Assembly (NCBI RefSeq): GCF_014651035.1
Contig: NZ_BMWC01000002.1
Span: forward strand, 372,001-436,000
Length of the DNA stretch: 64,000 nt
Source of the DNA: Streptomyces lomondensis
Lineage (GTDB): Bacteria > Actinomycetota > Actinomycetes > Streptomycetales > Streptomycetaceae
Direction: 5' to 3'
The first letter of the stretch is position 1; each line of letters opens with the position of its first letter. A program made the translations under genes and the position numbers. Under the pieces are notes generated by a model. The model did no database searches. It saw only the letters and a program-made list of their open reading frames with translations, and was not told the DNA's origin. Below, piece by piece: positions 26,602-36,803 of the stretch.

Positions 26602-27588
26602 GTGCCTAAGCTTTCCGTGATCGTGCCGTTCTACAACGTGCAGCAATATGCCCCGGACACCCTCAGAAGCCTCCGGCTGAACGCCGACCGGGATTTCGAG
26701 TTCATCCTGGTCGACGACCATTCGAAGGACGAAACCCCGGCCATTCTCGAACGAGCGGCCGAGGAACTTTCGGATGTCGCCCAGGTGCGGTACATCCGAC
26801 ACGAGAAGAACGGTGGTCTCGCCACCGCCCGCAACACCGGCCTGGACGCGGCACAGGGCGAGTACCTGACGTTCCTGGACGGTGACGACTGGCTGGCCCC
26901 CGGCTACCTCACCGAACTGGTGTCCGCCATGGACCGGTTGGGGTGCGACTTCGTGCGCACCGACCATGTGCAGGCCACCGCCCGGGCCCGTTCGGTGCAC
27001 CGGGTCCCGGTCGGCCGCCGCTGGGAGGCGTTCGACCCGCGGGAGGCGATCCTCCCGGCGCACCGCTCCACGTCGGTGGACTACGCCTACGCCTGGGCCG
27101 GCGCCTACCACCGCCGCCTCGTCGACAAGGGCGTGCTCCACTTCACCGACGGGCTGCGCACGGCCGAGGACCGGCCGTGGATCTGGAAGCTGCACCGCGA
27201 GGCGGAGTCGTTCGCCGTGGTGAGCCTGCTGGGCGTGTTCTACCGGCGCGGGGTGGCCTCGTCCCTCACCCAGATCGGCGATGTCCGCCAGCTCGACTTC
27301 ATCCGCGCCTTCGACCAGGTGATCGAGGAGACGGCCGCGGACCGCGAGGCCAACCGGCTGCTGCCCAAGGCGGTGCGGACCTACTGCGCGATCATCGCCC
27401 ACCACCTCTCCAACGAAGACAGGTTCGAACCGGCCGTGGCGAGGCAGCTGCGGTCGATGAGCGCGGCGGCCATCAAGCGGATGCCGCAGGACGCGCTCCG
27501 TGACGCCCTGGAGGCCATGGACATGGACCGCGCGTCCAAGCTGCGGCGGCTGCGCCGCCGGGTGACCACGACGGGAGCGGCCGCCTGA
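26602..27588 (+). CDS. Family 2 glycosyltransferase
   Basis: A 328-residue GT-A enzyme: KLSVIVPFYNVQQYAPDTLRSL (nucleotide-binding strand), EFILVDDHSKDETPAIL, NGGLATARNTGLDAAQGEYLTFLDGDDWLAPGY with the DxD-like DGDD, and an acceptor region including TAEDRPWIWKL with the catalytic-type E-D. It resembles wall-teichoic-acid-type polymerases and capsule GT2 enzymes. The GTG at 26602 has no ribosome site, but TAACGT lies seven bases before it, so the message may be leaderless. It overlaps the next gene by one base (TGATG), so the two are coupled. The pair runs away from the neuAB operon. Confidence 0.88.
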   Translation: MPKLSVIVPFYNVQQYAPDTLRSLRLNADRDFEFILVDDHSKDETPAILERAAEELSDVAQVRYIRHEKNGGLATARNTGLDAAQGEYLTFLDGDDWLAPGYLTELVSAMDRLGCDFVRTDHVQATARARSVHRVPVGRRWEAFDPREAILPAHRSTSVDYAYAWAGAYHRRLVDKGVLHFTDGLRTAEDRPWIWKLHREAESFAVVSLLGVFYRRGVASSLTQIGDVRQLDFIRAFDQVIEETAADREANRLLPKAVRTYCAIIAHHLSNEDRFEPAVARQLRSMSAAAIKRMPQDALRDALEAMDMDRASKLRRLRRRVTTTGAAA

Positions 27589-28919
27589 TGCCCGGAACCA
27601 CTCAGATCTTCTGCGCCTCGACGCTGTACGGCGTCGCCACCCTGGCCGCCGCGATCGACTCGGACCTCTTCGAGGAGCCGGACCGCCGGGTGCTGCTGGT
27701 CTTCAACAACTCCGCGACCCCGGAGACCACCCCGGCCCTCGACGAGATGCCGGGCTTCGCGCCGCTGCGCGAGCACTTCGACGACGTGCTGTCCTGGAAC
27801 GAGGCCATCCGGCCCTTCCACCCCGGGGCCTGGACCCCGCGCGCCGACGACATCCCGCTCTTCGAGCGCTATCTGCGGATGCTGTGGGGCCTCGGCGACG
27901 ACCGCGTCAGCCTGGTCCTGGAGTCCATCCAGGTGGCGCCCGCGCTCACGGTGGCCCAGTTGTTCACCGACGCCCCTGTCGACGTCTACGCCGACGGCCT
28001 GATGAGCTACGGCCCCACGCGCAACAAGCTCGACCCGCTGGTCGGCACCCGCGTGCGGCGGCTGCTCCACCTGGACCTGGTGCCGGGGCTCACGCCGATG
28101 CTGCTGACCGAGTTCGGCGTGCCGGCGCACCTGGTGCCGACGCCCGCGTTCCTGAAGGTGCTGGGCGAGGTCACCGAGACCGTGCCCGAACTGCCCGACC
28201 TGCCCGGCGACTCGGCGCTGCTGCTCGGCCAGTACCTGTCGGCGCTGAACATCCTCTCCCCCGAGGAGGAAGAGGACCTGCACGTGCGGATGATGCGGGG
28301 CGCCGTCGCCCGCGGGCACCGCACGGTCGTCTTCAAGCCGCACCCGACCGCTCCGGCCCGCTACAGCCGCGCCCTGGAGACCGAGGCCGAGAAGCTCGGC
28401 GTCGACCTCACCGTGCTGGACACGCCCGTCCTCGCCGAGGTCCTCTTCGACCGCGCCCGGCCCGCACTGGTCATCGGCTGCTTCTCCACCGCCCTGTTCA
28501 CGGCGTCGGCCTTCTACGACCTGCCGGTCGCGCGCATCGGAACCGAACTGCTGCTGGAACGGCTGACGCCCTACCAGAACAGCAACCGCATCCCCACCAC
28601 GCTGGCGGACGCGCTGCTGCCCGACCTGGAGAGCGGCAACGCCGGCGACGTGCTGCCGGCCGAGCGGCTGTCCGACCTCGTCACTGCTGTCGGATTCACC
28701 ATGCAGCCGCAGATCTACCCGGAGCTGCGTGAGCAGGCCGAGCAGTTCCTCGCCCGCCATCTCGGTCCGCGCACCCGGCGCTACTTCAAGAAGCGCCGCC
28801 TCACCTCGCTCGGGCTGCCGGGAGGAATTCCGCAGCGGCTGGCGTTCCTGCCCCGCAATTCCGCGGCACGCCGAGTGGTCCGGCGGGCGCGGGCGCTGCG
28901 CAAGGCGGTACGCCGCTGA
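27588..28919 (+). CDS. Polysialyltransferase-family glycosyltransferase
   Basis: A 443-residue protein of the alpha-2,8-polysialyltransferase family (PF07388 type). The bacterial sialyltransferase motifs are clear: Y-A-D-G in DVYADGLMSYGPTRNK (D/E-D/E-G), FKPHPTAPARYS (HP motif), and IGCFSTALFTASAFY (S motif). The C-terminus is strongly basic (RRVVRRARALRKAVRR), suggesting membrane or polymer contact. It should transfer the CMP-activated nonulosonic acid made by the neuA/neuB products onto the growing glycopolymer. It is translationally coupled to the GT2 gene. Confidence 0.85.
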   Translation: MPGTTQIFCASTLYGVATLAAAIDSDLFEEPDRRVLLVFNNSATPETTPALDEMPGFAPLREHFDDVLSWNEAIRPFHPGAWTPRADDIPLFERYLRMLWGLGDDRVSLVLESIQVAPALTVAQLFTDAPVDVYADGLMSYGPTRNKLDPLVGTRVRRLLHLDLVPGLTPMLLTEFGVPAHLVPTPAFLKVLGEVTETVPELPDLPGDSALLLGQYLSALNILSPEEEEDLHVRMMRGAVARGHRTVVFKPHPTAPARYSRALETEAEKLGVDLTVLDTPVLAEVLFDRARPALVIGCFSTALFTASAFYDLPVARIGTELLLERLTPYQNSNRIPTTLADALLPDLESGNAGDVLPAERLSDLVTAVGFTMQPQIYPELREQAEQFLARHLGPRTRRYFKKRRLTSLGLPGGIPQRLAFLPRNSAARRVVRRARALRKAVRR

Positions 28920-29096
28920 AAGGCCCACTCGACAGGCGGTCTCGGCAACATCCAGATGAACCCATGGAGACCGGCAGGCGAAGCCTGTTGCCATCGAACG
29001 TAATTGCGTCAATTCACGTCCTAGGGTGACAGGCGCCCTGCCCGCCCCACAGGCGGCCCAGGTAAAGGACATACGAGCCACACAGAGGTTTTCAGC

Positions 29097-30251
29097 GTGA
29101 CCGAGACGGTCGTCACCCCCCGCAAGCCCCAGCCCGGTGTCGCGGTGCTGGTCGAACCACCGGGCGCCACGACCGTCCCACGGCGCCGGCAGAGTTCCGG
29201 CGGCCGGCTGCGCGCCCTCGACGGCCTGCGGCTGGTGGCCGCGCTGATGGTGGCGGCGTACCACTACGGCGGGCGTGACGGCGAGGTCGCCGAGGCCTGG
29301 GGCTCCTCGCCGAAGCTCCAGTTCCCCACGCTGCACGAGTTCTTCGCCTACGGCTGCCTCGGCGTCCAGGTGTTCTTCGTGATCAGCGGGTTCGTGATCT
29401 GCATGAGCGGCTGGGGCCGGCCGCTGAAGTCGTTCTTCGCCTCCCGGGCCTCCCGGCTGCTGCCCGCCTACTGGGTGGCGGTCGTGCTCGTCACGGCGGT
29501 GTTCGCGCTGCCGATGGTGGCCTACAAGGCGGTCTCGCCTAGCGACGCCCTGGTGAACCTGACCATGCTTCAGATGCCGCTGGGCGTGGACCGGGTGCTC
29601 GGGGTGTGCTGGACGCTGTGGGCGGAGATCCGCTTCTACGCCCTGTTCGCGCTGTGCGTCGTGCTGCCCGGGGCGAACCGCCGCCGGGTCATCATGTTCT
29701 GCGCGGGCTGGATGCTGGCGGCGGTGATCGCCGAGAACGCGAACATGCCGCTGCTCGACATCGTCCTGATGCCCGAGTACGCGCCCTTCTTCATCGGCGG
29801 TGTCGGCCTCTACCTCGTCCACCTCGACCGGCGGGACGCCTACGGGTGGGGCATCGTGGCCGTGAGCTGGCTGATCGGGCAGCACTACGCGGTGCAGAGC
29901 CTGTGGCACGCCCCCGACGCGGGCGGGTTCTCGTACCGCTCCTCGCTCGGGATCGCCCTCGTCGTGACCTTCGGCTTCGTGGCGGTCGCGGCGATCGCGC
30001 TGGGCTGGCTGCGCTGGGCGAACTGGCGCTGGCTGACGGTGGCGGGGGCGCTGACGTATCCGTTCTACCTGGTCCACGAACATCTCGGCTGGGTGGTGAT
30101 CCACGCCCTGCACCGCGGCCTCGGTCTGCCATCGGCGGCGACTTTCTCCCTGACGGTGGCGTCAATGCTGCTGCTGGCGTGGCTGCTGAACAAATATGTG
30201 GAAAAGCCGCTGACGCCACGGCTGCGGGCCGCGCTGGCCAAGGCCCGCTGA
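29097..30251 (+). CDS. Acyltransferase family 3 membrane protein (OafA/ExoZ type)
   Basis: A 384-residue integral membrane O-acyltransferase with about ten helices. It starts after a 40-residue Pro-rich head with RLRALDGLRLVAALMVAAYHYG, the conserved helix carrying the catalytic-type His. GVQVFFVISGFVICMSGWGRPLKSFFASRASRLLPAYWVAVV and CWTLWAEIRFY are the other hallmarks. Such enzymes O-acetylate surface polysaccharides, so decoration of the nonulosonic polymer is a reasonable inference. GTG start at 29097. The 177 bases before it contain a small hairpin (GGCAGGC-GAA-GCCTGTTGCC) and probably its own promoter. Confidence 0.87.
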   Translation: MTETVVTPRKPQPGVAVLVEPPGATTVPRRRQSSGGRLRALDGLRLVAALMVAAYHYGGRDGEVAEAWGSSPKLQFPTLHEFFAYGCLGVQVFFVISGFVICMSGWGRPLKSFFASRASRLLPAYWVAVVLVTAVFALPMVAYKAVSPSDALVNLTMLQMPLGVDRVLGVCWTLWAEIRFYALFALCVVLPGANRRRVIMFCAGWMLAAVIAENANMPLLDIVLMPEYAPFFIGGVGLYLVHLDRRDAYGWGIVAVSWLIGQHYAVQSLWHAPDAGGFSYRSSLGIALVVTFGFVAVAAIALGWLRWANWRWLTVAGALTYPFYLVHEHLGWVVIHALHRGLGLPSAATFSLTVASMLLLAWLLNKYVEKPLTPRLRAALAKAR

Positions 30252-30314
30252 GCTGTTCACGGGACGTTCAACCCACCGTCGGTTTGGGCAACGCTCACAG
30301 AGAAGGCTCGTCTC

Positions 30315-31235
30315 ATGACCAACGCACAAGCGACCGACAAGCACCCCGGCGAACTCGCGGACGTCCCGGGCTGGTTCCCACCGCTGGACCAGGTGCTGTT
30401 CACCTGGTTCCTGGAGCAGCAGAAGAAGCAGGGGATGAGCGGCGACCTGCTGGAGCTCGGCGTCTACATGGGCAAGAGCGCGATCCTGCTCGGCCACCAC
30501 CTCCAGGAGGGCGAGAAGTTCACGGTCTGCGACCTGTTCGAGGGCGAGGCCCCGGACGGCGCCAACAAGGCGGAGTCGCAGAAGTCGTACGCCTCACTGA
30601 CCCAGCAGGCCTTCGAGCGGAACTACCTCTCCTTCCACGACACCCTGCCGACGGTGATCGCGGGCCCCAGCTCCCTGGTGTCCGAGAAGGTGGCCCCCGA
30701 CACCTGCCGTTTCATCCACATCGACGCCTCGCACCTGTACGAGCACGTGTACGGCGACATCGGCGCGGCCCACGACATCCTGCGCCCCGACGGCATCGTG
30801 GTCCTCGACGACTTCCGCTCCGAGCACACCCCGGGTGTCTCGGTCGCCGCCTGGGAGGCGGTCCTCAACCGCGGGCTGCGCCCGATCTGCCTGAGCACGC
30901 AGAAGCTGTACGGCACCTGGGGCGATCCCGAGCCGCTCCAGGAGGAGCTGCTCGCCATGCTCCGGCAGCGCTCGGACTGCGGGCTGAGCGTGCAGCAGGC
31001 GGCCGGTCACCGGCTGGTCCGCGCCCGCTCCAAGGGCATGAAGCCGCCCGCGTTCCCGCCCTCCCGGCACTACGTGGAGCCCGCGCCGGCACCGGTCCCC
31101 GCCCCCAAGGCCACCGAGTCCCGCGCGGCGCGCCCGGCCCGGCCCGCCCCGTCCCGGGCCCGCCGGCTCGCCAAGGACCTGCTGCCGCCCGTGGTCACCC
31201 GGGCCGTACGGCGGGCCCGCGCGAACCGGTCCTGA
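30315..31235 (+). CDS. SAM-dependent methyltransferase with basic C-terminal tail
   Basis: A 306-residue class I methyltransferase of the Methyltransf_24/TylF-like group: GDLLELGVYMGKSAILLGHHL is motif I, FTVCDLFEG the acidic loop, RFIHIDASHLYEHVYGDIGAAHDILRPDGIVVLDDFRSEHTPGV the D-x-x-H and post-II core. Residues 245-306 form a Pro/Ala/Arg-rich tail absent from TylF enzymes. It probably methylates a sugar of the neighbouring polymer locus. RBS GAGAAGG precedes the ATG. It ends ten bases before the convergent TetR gene. Confidence 0.85.
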   Translation: MTNAQATDKHPGELADVPGWFPPLDQVLFTWFLEQQKKQGMSGDLLELGVYMGKSAILLGHHLQEGEKFTVCDLFEGEAPDGANKAESQKSYASLTQQAFERNYLSFHDTLPTVIAGPSSLVSEKVAPDTCRFIHIDASHLYEHVYGDIGAAHDILRPDGIVVLDDFRSEHTPGVSVAAWEAVLNRGLRPICLSTQKLYGTWGDPEPLQEELLAMLRQRSDCGLSVQQAAGHRLVRARSKGMKPPAFPPSRHYVEPAPAPVPAPKATESRAARPARPAPSRARRLAKDLLPPVVTRAVRRARANRS

Positions 31236-31245
31236 CCGCGGGGTG

Positions 31246-31896
31246 TCATGAGACGCCGTACCGCACCCCGATCCCCTCGACCACGACGGCGAGTCCCTCC
31301 TCGAAGTGCCGGTCGTAGTCCTCGAAGATCTCCGCGCCCGCCTGGGCCGACAAGGGAAAGTCGGCCATCAGGCGGGCGCGTTCGTCCATGTCGTAACCCT
31401 CGCGGCGCTCGCCCGGCAGAGGGTGCACGCCCTGCTCCTCGGTGACGAAGCCCAGCGTGTACAGGTAGGCCGTGGTGAGCGCCCGGGCCGCCTGCGGGAG
31501 CGTGAATCCGGCGGCCGTGAACAGGCGCAGGTTGTCCTCCATCGGGCCGGCGTGCTCGATGCCGATGAAGCGTGAGCCGCTGAACACCTTCGCGCCGTCC
31601 CGGTAGCCGAGCAGGGCCGCGCGCAGCCCCCGGTTGGCCTTCAGCAGCCGTTCCCGCCAGGTGTCGGCCGGGTCGAGGGCGGCCTCGGCGACCATCCGGC
31701 GGTACATCTCCGTCGCCATCTCGTCCAGCAGCGCCTGCTTGTCCTTGAAGTGCCAGTAGAGGGCGGGCGCCTTCACGTCCAGTTCCCGGGCAATGGCGCG
31801 CAGGGTCAGGCCGTCCAGGCCCACGTCGTTCAGCAGCCGCAGCGCGGTGTCCGCGACCCGTCGGCGGTCCAGGGGCGCGCGTCGTTCCGTACTCAC
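31246..31896 (-). CDS. TetR-family regulator (TetR_C type)
   Basis: A 216-residue repressor. The helix-turn-helix is within residues 10-55 (RRRVADTALRLLNDVGLDGLTLRAIARELDVKAPALYWHFKDKQALLDEMA). The C-terminal domain (TWRERLLKANRGLRAALLGYRDGAKVFSGSRF, TAGFTLPQAARALTTAYLYTLGFVTEEQ) is that of TetR proper, the tetracycline-responsive class. GTG start at 31896. Two copies of CTTAACGGYGTTAAG lie in the 78-base gap to the divergent monooxygenase gene, so it should repress both. The inducer may be an aromatic polyketide-like substrate of the monooxygenase. Confidence 0.92.
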   Translation of the reverse strand: MSTERRAPLDRRRVADTALRLLNDVGLDGLTLRAIARELDVKAPALYWHFKDKQALLDEMATEMYRRMVAEAALDPADTWRERLLKANRGLRAALLGYRDGAKVFSGSRFIGIEHAGPMEDNLRLFTAAGFTLPQAARALTTAYLYTLGFVTEEQGVHPLPGERREGYDMDERARLMADFPLSAQAGAEIFEDYDRHFEEGLAVVVEGIGVRYGVS

Positions 31897-31905
31897 GCTT
31901 GACAA

Positions 31906-31957
31906 TTTAACACCGTTAAGGAGACGCTCGTCAGCGTGCTTGCTTAACGGCGTTAAG
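31906..31957. promoter_or_regulatory. Paired TetR operators in the divergent promoter
   Basis: Perfect 15-base palindrome CTTAACGGCGTTAAG at 31943-31957 and a one-mismatch copy TTTAACACCGTTAAG at 31906-31920, centres 37 bases apart. TTGACA at 31899-31904 could be a plus-strand -35 element partly covered by the first copy. This is the two-operator layout of classical tetR/tetA divergons. Confidence 0.8.
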
Positions 31958-31974
31958 GAAAGGGCGGGTGGGGC

Positions 31975-33381
31975 ATGGACACGGATGTGCTGGTGGTGGG
32001 GGCGGGCCCGACCGGGCTCGCGCTCGGCGTCGACCTCGCGCGGCGGGGCGTGGCCGCGCTGGTCGTCGAGCGGTCCGGGGCGTTGTTCCCCGGCTCGCGC
32101 GGCAAGGGGATCCAGCCGCGCACGATGGAGGTCTTCGACGATCTGGGCCTGCTCGGCGCGATCCGCGCGGCGGGCGGCCCCTACCCGGTGGGGATGGTCT
32201 GGCAGGACGGGAGGCGCGCGGGCGAGCACCGGATGTTCGACCCGGCCGAGGCGAGCGAGGACGCGCCGTACGACGAGCCGTGGATGGTGCCGCAGTGGCG
32301 CACGCAGGAGATCCTGCGGGCGCGTCTGGAGGAGCTGGGAGGACGGGTCGCCTTCGGCCGGGAGGTCACCGGCCTGACGCAGGACGCGGACGGGATCCGC
32401 GCCGAGTTCGCCTCCGGCGAGACCGTCACCGCCCGGTACGCCGTCGCGGCGGACGGCGGCCGCTCGACCGTGCGCGCCCTGCTCGGCATCGGCATGACGG
32501 GCGAGACCGTCGACCCGAACCCGATGCTGGTCGCGGACGTCCGGATCAGTGGCCTGGACCGGGACAACTGGCACCTCTTCCCGCCGGGCGGGGAGAGCGA
32601 CGGCTTCCTCGCGATCTGTCCGCTGGCCGGCACGGATGACTTCCAGCTGGTGGCGCAGTTCCCCGACGGGACGGCCCCGGACCTCTCCCTGGAGGGCCTG
32701 CGGAAGGTCGTCGCCGCCCGTACGCATCTCGCGCCGGAGGCCGTGACGGAGCTGCGCTGGGCCTCGGACTTCCGCCCCCGGGCGGCCCTGGCGGACCGCT
32801 TCCGCTCCGGGCGGGTCTTCCTCGCCGGCGACGCGGCGCACGTGCACTCCCCGGCCGGCGGCCAGGGCCTCAACACCAGCGTCCAGGACGCCTACAACCT
32901 GGGCTGGAAGCTGGGCGCGGTGCTGCGCGACGGCGCGGACCCGGCCCTGCTCGACTCCTACGAGGAGGAGCGGCGGCCCGTCGCCGCCGACGTGCTCGGG
33001 CTGTCCACGCGGGTGCACCGGGGCGAGACCCGGCGCGGCGGCGCCACCCGCCAACTCGGCCTCGGTTACCGGGAGTCGTCCCTCACCCGCGAGACCCGGA
33101 CCGACCCGGGCCCGCTCCGGGCCGGCGACCGCGCCCCCGACGGGACGGTGGACGGCGTCCGGCTCTTCGACGCGTTCCGCGGGCCGCACTGGACGCTGCT
33201 GGCCCTGGGCGGAGCGCCGGCCCCGGTCCTCCGGGCGCCGGTACGGGTGGTACGGGGGCCCGCGCCCGGGGCGTACGGGCCCGGCCTGTACCTCGTCCGC
33301 CCCGACGGCTACGTCGGCTGGGCGGGCGGCACGGCGGCCGGACTTCCCCAGTACCTCCGCCGCTTCGGCCAGGGCCGGTGA
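31975..33381 (+). CDS. FAD-dependent aromatic monooxygenase
   Basis: A 468-residue group A flavin monooxygenase. The FAD-binding GxGxxG is in VLVVGAGPTGLALGVDLARRG (residues 5-25), the DG motif in YAVAADGGRSTVRALLGI, and the GD motif in GRVFLAGDAAHVHSPAGGQGLNTSVQDAYNLGWKL. The C-terminal domain is the thioredoxin-like one of phenol hydroxylase/PgaE types. Relatives hydroxylate phenols, polyketides, rifampicin or tetracyclines (TetX). Together with the TetR repressor and operators it looks like an inducible detoxification unit. RBS is weak (GGGTGGGG). It is four codons from the convergent LeuE-like gene. Confidence 0.9.
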   Translation: MDTDVLVVGAGPTGLALGVDLARRGVAALVVERSGALFPGSRGKGIQPRTMEVFDDLGLLGAIRAAGGPYPVGMVWQDGRRAGEHRMFDPAEASEDAPYDEPWMVPQWRTQEILRARLEELGGRVAFGREVTGLTQDADGIRAEFASGETVTARYAVAADGGRSTVRALLGIGMTGETVDPNPMLVADVRISGLDRDNWHLFPPGGESDGFLAICPLAGTDDFQLVAQFPDGTAPDLSLEGLRKVVAARTHLAPEAVTELRWASDFRPRAALADRFRSGRVFLAGDAAHVHSPAGGQGLNTSVQDAYNLGWKLGAVLRDGADPALLDSYEEERRPVAADVLGLSTRVHRGETRRGGATRQLGLGYRESSLTRETRTDPGPLRAGDRAPDGTVDGVRLFDAFRGPHWTLLALGGAPAPVLRAPVRVVRGPAPGAYGPGLYLVRPDGYVGWAGGTAAGLPQYLRRFGQGR

Positions 33382-33388
33382 GGGCGCC

Positions 33389-34036
33389 CTACGCGCCCGT
33401 CAGCGACAGCTTCACGGCGAAGCCCAGGAACAGCGCACCCGCGGCCGAGGTCGCCCCCGCCGACAGGCGCCTGCGGCGGCGGAAGGCGGCGGCCAGCCTG
33501 GTGCCGCCGAATATCAGCGCGCTGAGGTACAGCACGCTGGCGAGCTGCGCGAACGCGCCGAGGACGACGAAAGACAGGGCGGGATAGGCGTATGCCGGGT
33601 CCACGAACTGTACGAAGAAGGCGACGAAGAAGAGGATCGCCTTGGGGTTGAACAGGCTGACGACGAAGGCGCGGCGGAAGGGCCGCTCCTCGGCCGGCGC
33701 GGGAGCCTCGCCCTCGGCGGACCGCTCGCCCCGCGTCCGCCACATGCCCCACGCGGCCCGCAGCATGCCGAGGGCCAGCCACGTCAGATAGCCGGCCCCG
33801 GCGTACTTCACGATCCCGAACAGCACGGCGTTCGCCTGCAGCAGCGAGGCGACCCCGGCCGCGGACAGCGTCATCAGCACCGTGTCCCCGCACCAGACTC
33901 CGGCGGCGGCGGTGTAGCCCGCCCGCACGCCCCGTCGGGCGGCGACGGACAGCACGTACAGCGAGTTGGGACCGGGCAGCAGGATGATCAGGACAAGGCC
34001 CGCCAGGTAGGCGGGCAGATCGATGACACCGAACAT
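33389..34036 (-). CDS. LysE/LeuE-family amino acid exporter
   Basis: A 215-residue membrane protein with six helices of the LysE superfamily. The signature LPGPNSLYVLSVAARRGVRAGYTAAAGVWCGDT is in helices 1-2, and FNPKAILFFVAFFVQFVDP in the second half. The opening MFGVIDLPAYLAGLVLIILLPGPN closely follows LeuE (leucine exporter). The central loop (TRGERSAEGEAPAPAEERP) is longer than in LeuE. ATG at 34036 is used; the longer reading has no coding character. Convergent with the monooxygenase gene. Confidence 0.88.
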   Translation of the reverse strand: MFGVIDLPAYLAGLVLIILLPGPNSLYVLSVAARRGVRAGYTAAAGVWCGDTVLMTLSAAGVASLLQANAVLFGIVKYAGAGYLTWLALGMLRAAWGMWRTRGERSAEGEAPAPAEERPFRRAFVVSLFNPKAILFFVAFFVQFVDPAYAYPALSFVVLGAFAQLASVLYLSALIFGGTRLAAAFRRRRRLSAGATSAAGALFLGFAVKLSLTGA

Positions 34037-34098
34037 GCGAAGGAGTGTCGCACGCGGGTCTGACACCCGGACAGCACGCTCCCCGCCCCGGGTCCAGG

Positions 34099-35679
<1,581 letters not shown>

Positions 35680-35800
35680 GGTGTGATGCCTCCCACAGAG
35701 TGACCTCGCTCACCACCATGCCCCCTGGTTCGCGGCGGGTCACGCCCGGGGAACATCTCAGGTGACATCCGGGCACGCCGGTGAGACGACGGGGGGCCGT

Positions 35801-36646
35801 GTGCGTACCACGGGCATGGGCAGAGCGATCGCGGCGGCACTCGCCGTACTGGCCGCGCTGACCGGCTGTACCGTGCAGCCGCAGAACGGCGACGGGAAGC
35901 GCGGCTCGCCGGTGCACATCGAGATCCCCGGCGGCACCCCGTCCCCGGCCCGCACGCCCGGCGGCAGCGGCACCGCACCCGCCCCACCCGGTGACGACAA
36001 GCCCCGCGCCGCGCCCCGCGTGCTGTGGTCCCGCGGGGACACCGGCCGGGACGTCCGCGAACTCCAGGCCCGGCTGCGGCAGGTCGCCTGGCTCTTCGAC
36101 GGGCCGACCGGGACGTACGACGAGCAGACGGAGCAGGCGGTCAGCGGCTTCCAGGGCAAGCGCGGGCTGCCCCGCACCGGGGAGACCGACACCGTCACCT
36201 GGCAGCGGCTGCTGGGGATGACCCGCGAGCCGGGCAGGTGGGACCTGTATCTGATGGGCGGGCAGCCGGCCGACCCGCCGGACCCGCGCTGCACGACCGG
36301 CCGGGTGCTGTGCGTCGACAAGACCAGCAGGACCCTGCGCTGGATGATCGACGGGCGGACCGTGTCGACGATGGCGGTCCGCTTCGGCTCGCAGTACACA
36401 CCGACCCGGGAGGGCGTCTTCTCCGTCTACTGGAAGTCCCGCGACCACGTCTCGACGCTCTACGACTCCCCCATGCCCTACGCGATGTTCTTCAGCGGCG
36501 GCCAGGCCGTGCACTACTCGGCCGACTTCGCCGCCCGGGGCTACGCGGGCGCCTCGCACGGCTGCGTCAACGTCCGGGACGAGGCGGCGATCGCCGGCCT
36601 GTACGCGCAGGTCCGCAACGGCGACAAGGTCGTCGTGTCCCGCTGA
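35801..36646 (+). CDS. L,D-transpeptidase lipoprotein with peptidoglycan-binding domain
   Basis: A 281-residue exported protein. The signal peptide ends in lipobox LAALTGC, then a Pro/Gly/Thr linker (to residue about 75). A PG_binding_1 domain follows (RGDTGRDVRELQARLRQVAWLFDGPTGTYDEQTEQAVSGFQGKRGLPRTGETDTVTW). A YkuD domain ends in YSADFAARGYAGASHGCVNV, holding the catalytic H and SHGC cysteine. It would make 3-3 peptide cross-links or attach proteins in the cell wall. GTG at 35801 is preferred for its GGGGGG ribosome site; an ATG lies five codons later. Confidence 0.9.
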   Translation: MRTTGMGRAIAAALAVLAALTGCTVQPQNGDGKRGSPVHIEIPGGTPSPARTPGGSGTAPAPPGDDKPRAAPRVLWSRGDTGRDVRELQARLRQVAWLFDGPTGTYDEQTEQAVSGFQGKRGLPRTGETDTVTWQRLLGMTREPGRWDLYLMGGQPADPPDPRCTTGRVLCVDKTSRTLRWMIDGRTVSTMAVRFGSQYTPTREGVFSVYWKSRDHVSTLYDSPMPYAMFFSGGQAVHYSADFAARGYAGASHGCVNVRDEAAIAGLYAQVRNGDKVVVSR

Positions 36647-36667
36647 GTTAAGGGGAGAGAAGCTGGG

Positions 36668-36704
36668 GCGCGGGCGGGACCGGGGGAACGTGTCCCGCCC
36701 GCGC
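36668..36704. terminator. Bidirectional terminator
   Basis: A perfect 13-bp stem, GCGCGGGCGGGAC (36668-36680) with its complement at 36692-36704, loop of 11 bases. It lies between the convergent L,D-transpeptidase gene and the anti-sigma-like gene. Confidence 0.85.
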
Positions 36705-36803
36705 TCAGGTGCACGAGCCGTAGGTACGGGGGGAACCCCGGCTCCGTGCGACGGCCGATGACCAGTCGGCTCACTCATTACTGCGCCGGGGCGGTCGAAA
36801 ACG

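Noticed and set aside
25105..27588. Long plus-strand reading extending the GT2 gene to 827 residues
   Set aside because: The part before 26602 is antisense to the DUF6716 gene and contains no glycosyltransferase sequence; the GT2 domain starts at 26602.
27381..30113. 910-residue minus-strand frame across the glycosyltransferase genes
   Set aside because: Shadow of three well-supported plus-strand genes; no domain, no start with a ribosome site, and a His/Gln/Arg-rich shadow composition.
31246..33189. TetR gene read as a 647-residue protein
   Set aside because: The N-terminal 430 residues are antisense to the monooxygenase gene, and the operators between the two genes argue for the GTG at 31896.
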